From NCBI GenBank assembly GCA_002712845.1, contig PAUV01000086.1:1-7802 (forward strand): a DNA stretch of 7,802 nucleotides. Direction: 5' to 3'. The notes under the pieces are model-generated. The model was not told the origin of the DNA and did no database searches. It saw only the letters and a program-made list of their open reading frames with translations. This DNA is from Rhodopirellula sp. (GTDB lineage: Bacteria; Planctomycetota; Planctomycetia; Pirellulales; Pirellulaceae). A program made the position numbers and the translations under genes. This document shows, piece by piece, positions 6,195 through 7,802 of this stretch (positions are counted from its first letter, which is position 1; each line of letters begins with the position of its first letter).

Positions 6195-6497
6195 CTTGCA
6201 GCAGGCGGCTGCATCCGGCACCAGTCAGCAGCCTGCTCAAGTTCACTGTTTGGTTCTTTTGCCAGGATGCCGTGTCAGCCCGGCCGGGGCAGCGTCTGGG
6301 AGGGCGTCAGCAGCCCACTGGGAAGCTTGCGGTGCGTTCGGAGCCCACAACCGCAGCTTCGAGGCCGCTTTGGCTGAAGGGTTTAGAGCCTAAAGGGGGC
6401 AATGCAGCGGTGCTGCCGCATGGATGGCTGCTTGGGTACAGGCTGCGAGGCCTGGAAGAGTCAGGTAAGAACTCGTTCTTGTCGATGTACCGCATCG
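6195..6497 (+). ncRNA. Candidate structured RNA: run of consecutive hairpins
   Basis: A 300-base non-coding stretch with eight successive inverted repeats: 6195-6241 (15 paired bases with one bulge and one mismatch), 6262-6299 (two 4-bp helices), 6322-6360 (11 bp, one bulge), 6368-6395 (8 bp, one bulge), 6402-6421 (7 bp, 3-base bulge), 6439-6454 (5 bp), 6464-6483 (8 bp including G-U pairs) and 6483-6497 (5 bp). aggcc (6362-6366) could also pair with ggcct (6449-6453). The extension of the 6464-6483 stem needs G-U pairs that would be A-C on the other strand, which mildly favours plus-strand transcription. It does not carry the conserved motifs of RNase P RNA, tmRNA or SRP RNA that I know. GC-rich DNA folds easily by chance, and a 125-codon ORF (6149-6526, no ribosome site, no recognised motif) overlaps it, so this is a hypothesis. 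Confidence 0.35.
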
Positions 6498-6660
6498 CAG
6501 ATTGCTTGCGGGTTGTCGCGAAGTGAGTCGCCAGCGCGAACCTGGCCGTTCAGAAAAGGCTCCAAACCAGTGAACTAAGGACGATTTCGCTATCGTTTCC
6601 GGTAGTCTGAAGTAACGTGGTCGGAGCGAATTTGCTGAGAGTAGCGGATCTTTCGATTAA
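6498..6660. other. Non-coding stretch between the hairpin cluster and the G/C-run element
   Basis: 163 bases with no supported gene. It contains gttca/tgaac (6548-6552, 6571-6575) around 18 bases, and acgat/atcgt (6581-6585, 6592-6596) around the 6-base loop ttcgct. These may continue the structured segment before them. No promoter or tRNA was seen. Confidence 0.35.
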
Positions 6661-6707
6661 TCCCCCGCTTCTGGTGGGGAGGTAGAGCTGGTTTCGGGGG
6701 CTGTTTT
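6661..6707 (+). promoter_or_regulatory. Possible attenuator: competing stems followed by a T-run
   Basis: cccccg (6662-6667) pairs perfectly with cggggg (6695-6700), and TTTT follows at 6704-6707, giving a weak terminator with a 27-base loop. The same C-run can instead pair nearby as tcccc/gggga (6661-6665, 6676-6680), so the two folds exclude each other. This is the layout of an attenuator or riboswitch expression platform, 157 bases before the zinc-ribbon gene. Runs of G and C also pair by chance. Confidence 0.3.
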
Positions 6708-6737
6708 ATGGCTGAATTACGGTGAATACGCTTTAGA

Positions 6738-6798
6738 TTGCTTTGGAAGGCTGGTGCATCAAACTCAATACAGGAAAAACAGCTTGCTTTGGAGGCTG
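6738..6798 (+). repeat. Imperfect direct repeat upstream of the zinc-ribbon gene
   Basis: ttgctttggaaggctg (6738-6753) and ttgctttggaggctg (6784-6798) differ by a single deleted A; their starts are 46 bases apart, about 65-125 bases before the start codon. It could be a paired binding site for a regulator or a duplication remnant. Confidence 0.5.
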
Positions 6799-6852
6799 AT
6801 AAGGGTTACTATCTTGCCATCTCGGAAGTCAATTGCTTATCAAATGACCAAC

Positions 6853-6856
6853 GGAG
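6853..6856 (+). promoter_or_regulatory. Ribosome binding site that fixes the zinc-ribbon start
   Basis: GGAG ends 8 bases before the ATG at 6865. It favours this start over the in-frame ATG at 6754, which has no such site and would add 37 residues unlike the rest of the protein. Confidence 0.65.
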
Positions 6857-6864
6857 TTCTTTTC

Positions 6865-7131
6865 ATGTCAGTACGTTTCACACAATCTTGTCCGACCTGC
6901 GGCCGCCGAATCGAGGTCCGCGCTTCACTTATGGGATGCGATGTTCGTTGCCAACATTGCCATGCTGTTTTCGTTGCCCATCGAGACGATGCCCCTCAAG
7001 ATAACGTCCACCAAGGTAAGACACTTCGTTCAGTTCCGTCAAAAGCCGCTGATGACGTCGCGTCAGATCCTTTGATGGATCGTGTTCAGCAGGCTTTGAA
7101 TCGAGCCGAAGAATCAGCGGCGGTTAGTTGA
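6865..7131 (+). CDS. Small zinc-ribbon protein (MJ0042-type CxxC/CxxC)
   Basis: An 88-residue protein. Residues 5-36 form a zinc ribbon: CPTC (9-12), then CQHC (29-32), with the pattern F..SCP.CG..IEVR..L.G..V.C.HC...F that is typical of MJ0042/FHA-associated zinc-finger heads common in planctomycete proteins. Cys25 is an extra cysteine. Residues 40-70 are polar and probably disordered, and residues 70-85 (LMDRVQQALNRAEESA) look helical. No enzyme motif is seen. Such domains often sit at the N-terminus of larger regulators or membrane proteins; here the protein stops early, so a binding or adaptor role is only a guess. It follows the hairpin-rich region and is convergent with the synthase gene. 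Ends in TGA. Confidence 0.8.
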   Translation: MSVRFTQSCPTCGRRIEVRASLMGCDVRCQHCHAVFVAHRDDAPQDNVHQGKTLRSVPSKAADDVASDPLMDRVQQALNRAEESAAVS

Positions 7132-7313
7132 GTTGGCCGCTTGGTCAGAGCAAGAAGCCTGATAACGCTTACGGCTGCAAGGTGACTTCTGCCGAGTCGG
7201 TCCCTTGCGATGGTGAGTCAGGTTAAATCTTCAGGGCAATTCTGGCTTCTACGAGCGCAGCAAAGAGCCTTTCTCGGCGATGTAAGCTCTATCTCGCGAG
7301 CCAAGACAGACGC
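7132..7313. other. Convergent gap after the zinc-ribbon gene
   Basis: 182 bases between two converging stop codons. It contains the 8-bp palindrome ctcgcgag (7293-7300) and a 5-bp hairpin agagc/gctct (7264-7268, 7286-7290). No T-run follows them, so no firm terminator can be called. No small gene was recognised. Confidence 0.4.
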
Positions 7314-7802
7314 TCAAAGGCAGGCTGAGGCCGGGAGCGTGTCTTCGCGAAGCAGGTCAATGTTTCCACCCACGGCAACGCCCTGCCAATTTGCAGCGAG
7401 CATCACACTGTTGATCCCTGATCCGATGCCCAGCAAAGCAGTGCGATCATTGGTGGTAATCTCGCCTGTGTGGGCAGCCCATGCTAATGACAGCGGCAGT
7501 GCTACCGAACCCGTGTTGCCGAGTTTGGGAAACGTGATGCTGTCGCGTTGAGGGTCCAGACCCATGGCTTCCAGCATGGCAGCACGATGCCGAGAGCCAA
7601 CCTGGTGGCAGATCGAACGATCAATCACTTCTCGGCTCCACCCCGTCGTCTCGAGAAGACGTTCGAAAGCAGCGATCCCGGTTCGGATGCCCTCGGCCAT
7701 CAGTCGTTCGGAATCTGTGTCCATTAACGGCTGCATCCCCGCTCCTGCCGCGTCATCGTCGCTCTTGCAGAGGTCGTGGAATTCGGTTCTTGCTTCCGCA
7801 AT
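7314..7802 (-). CDS. OleA/FabH-like 3-oxoacyl-ACP synthase III, C-terminal part
   Basis: The frame is open to the right edge, so the last 162 residues are visible; the ATG at 7736 is internal. It is the C-terminal half of a thiolase-fold KAS III enzyme. Visible catalytic residues are His66 in ICHQVGSRH and Asn96 in FPKLGNTGSVALP, two of the Cys-His-Asn triad; the cysteine lies outside. GIGSGIN (125-131) is the glycine-rich loop near the C-terminus. The form CHQVG..H, TFP.LGN.G.VALPL and GIGSG.N.VML...W resembles OleA, which condenses two fatty acyl-CoAs head to head for long-chain olefin synthesis, more than classical FabH (HQAN.RI). A planctomycete FabH-like paralogue cannot be excluded. A tail of about 22 residues follows the usual end. 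Ends in TGA. Confidence 0.85.
   Translation of the reverse strand: MAEARTEFHDLCKSDDDAAGAGMQPLMDTDSERLMAEGIRTGIAAFERLLETTGWSREVIDRSICHQVGSRHRAAMLEAMGLDPQRDSITFPKLGNTGSVALPLSLAWAAHTGEITTNDRTALLGIGSGINSVMLAANWQGVAVGGNIDLLREDTLPASACL

Noticed and set aside
6195..6360. Integron attC-like recombination sites
   Set aside because: The hairpins lack the RYYYAAC and GTTRRRY ends of attC sites, and no cassette structure or integrase is visible.
6307..6495. 62-codon minus-strand frame
   Set aside because: No ribosome site and composition like a chance frame in GC-rich DNA.
6149..6526. 125-codon plus-strand frame across the hairpin region
   Set aside because: No ribosome site, no recognisable motif or hydrophobic core pattern, and several competing frames of similar quality overlap it. 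It is kept as the main alternative to the RNA hypothesis.
6661..6720. Possible 5' end of tmRNA (gggggctgtttta)
   Set aside because: The following conserved TTCGAC segment, a tag reading frame and the tRNA-like 3' end are absent.

Overview
This looks like chromosomal DNA from a planctomycete, probably of the Pirellulaceae/Rhodopirellula type, although no marker gene proves it. The reasons are the gene families together: a TMEM143-like DUF3754 protein, a divergent ScpB with a long acidic head, a DUF4416 protein, a secreted CxxC redoxin ending in an ETxPVGC motif, a tiny CxxC/CxxC zinc-ribbon protein, and an OleA-like thiolase. Genes are loosely spaced on both strands with long gaps. There are no tRNAs, rRNAs, insertion sequences, CRISPR arrays or phage genes.

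Left part (1-2934). The tail of a DUF3754 membrane protein (+) runs convergently into a minus-strand group. Read in transcription order, that group is a DUF4416 protein (2934-2371), a short-chain dehydrogenase (2180-1446) and the chromosome-condensation factor ScpB (1299-475). The gaps of 190 and 146 bases make a tight operon unlikely. The dehydrogenase-scpB gap holds a perfect 10-bp inverted repeat that can extend to 15 paired bases.

Middle (2935-5863). A class I/II aminotransferase (+) diverges from the DUF4416 gene. It is followed by a 316-base gap with an 18-bp triplicated repeat, and then a secreted thioredoxin-fold protein (+). A low-molecular-weight protein tyrosine phosphatase (-) converges on the redoxin gene, with an 8-bp triplicated repeat between them.

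Right part (5864-7802). About 1 kb has no convincing protein gene. From 6195 to 6497 it carries a dense series of inverted repeats, the strongest with 15 paired bases, and further on possible terminator or attenuator signals. This is the best candidate in the window for something undescribed: a structured RNA or a regulatory leader. It is followed by an 88-residue zinc-ribbon protein (+) and, convergently, by the C-terminal half of an OleA/FabH-like beta-ketoacyl synthase III (-) that leaves the window.

The genes do not form one pathway. They are mostly housekeeping or lineage-typical singletons. All assignments come from motifs read by eye; no database search or folding program was run.
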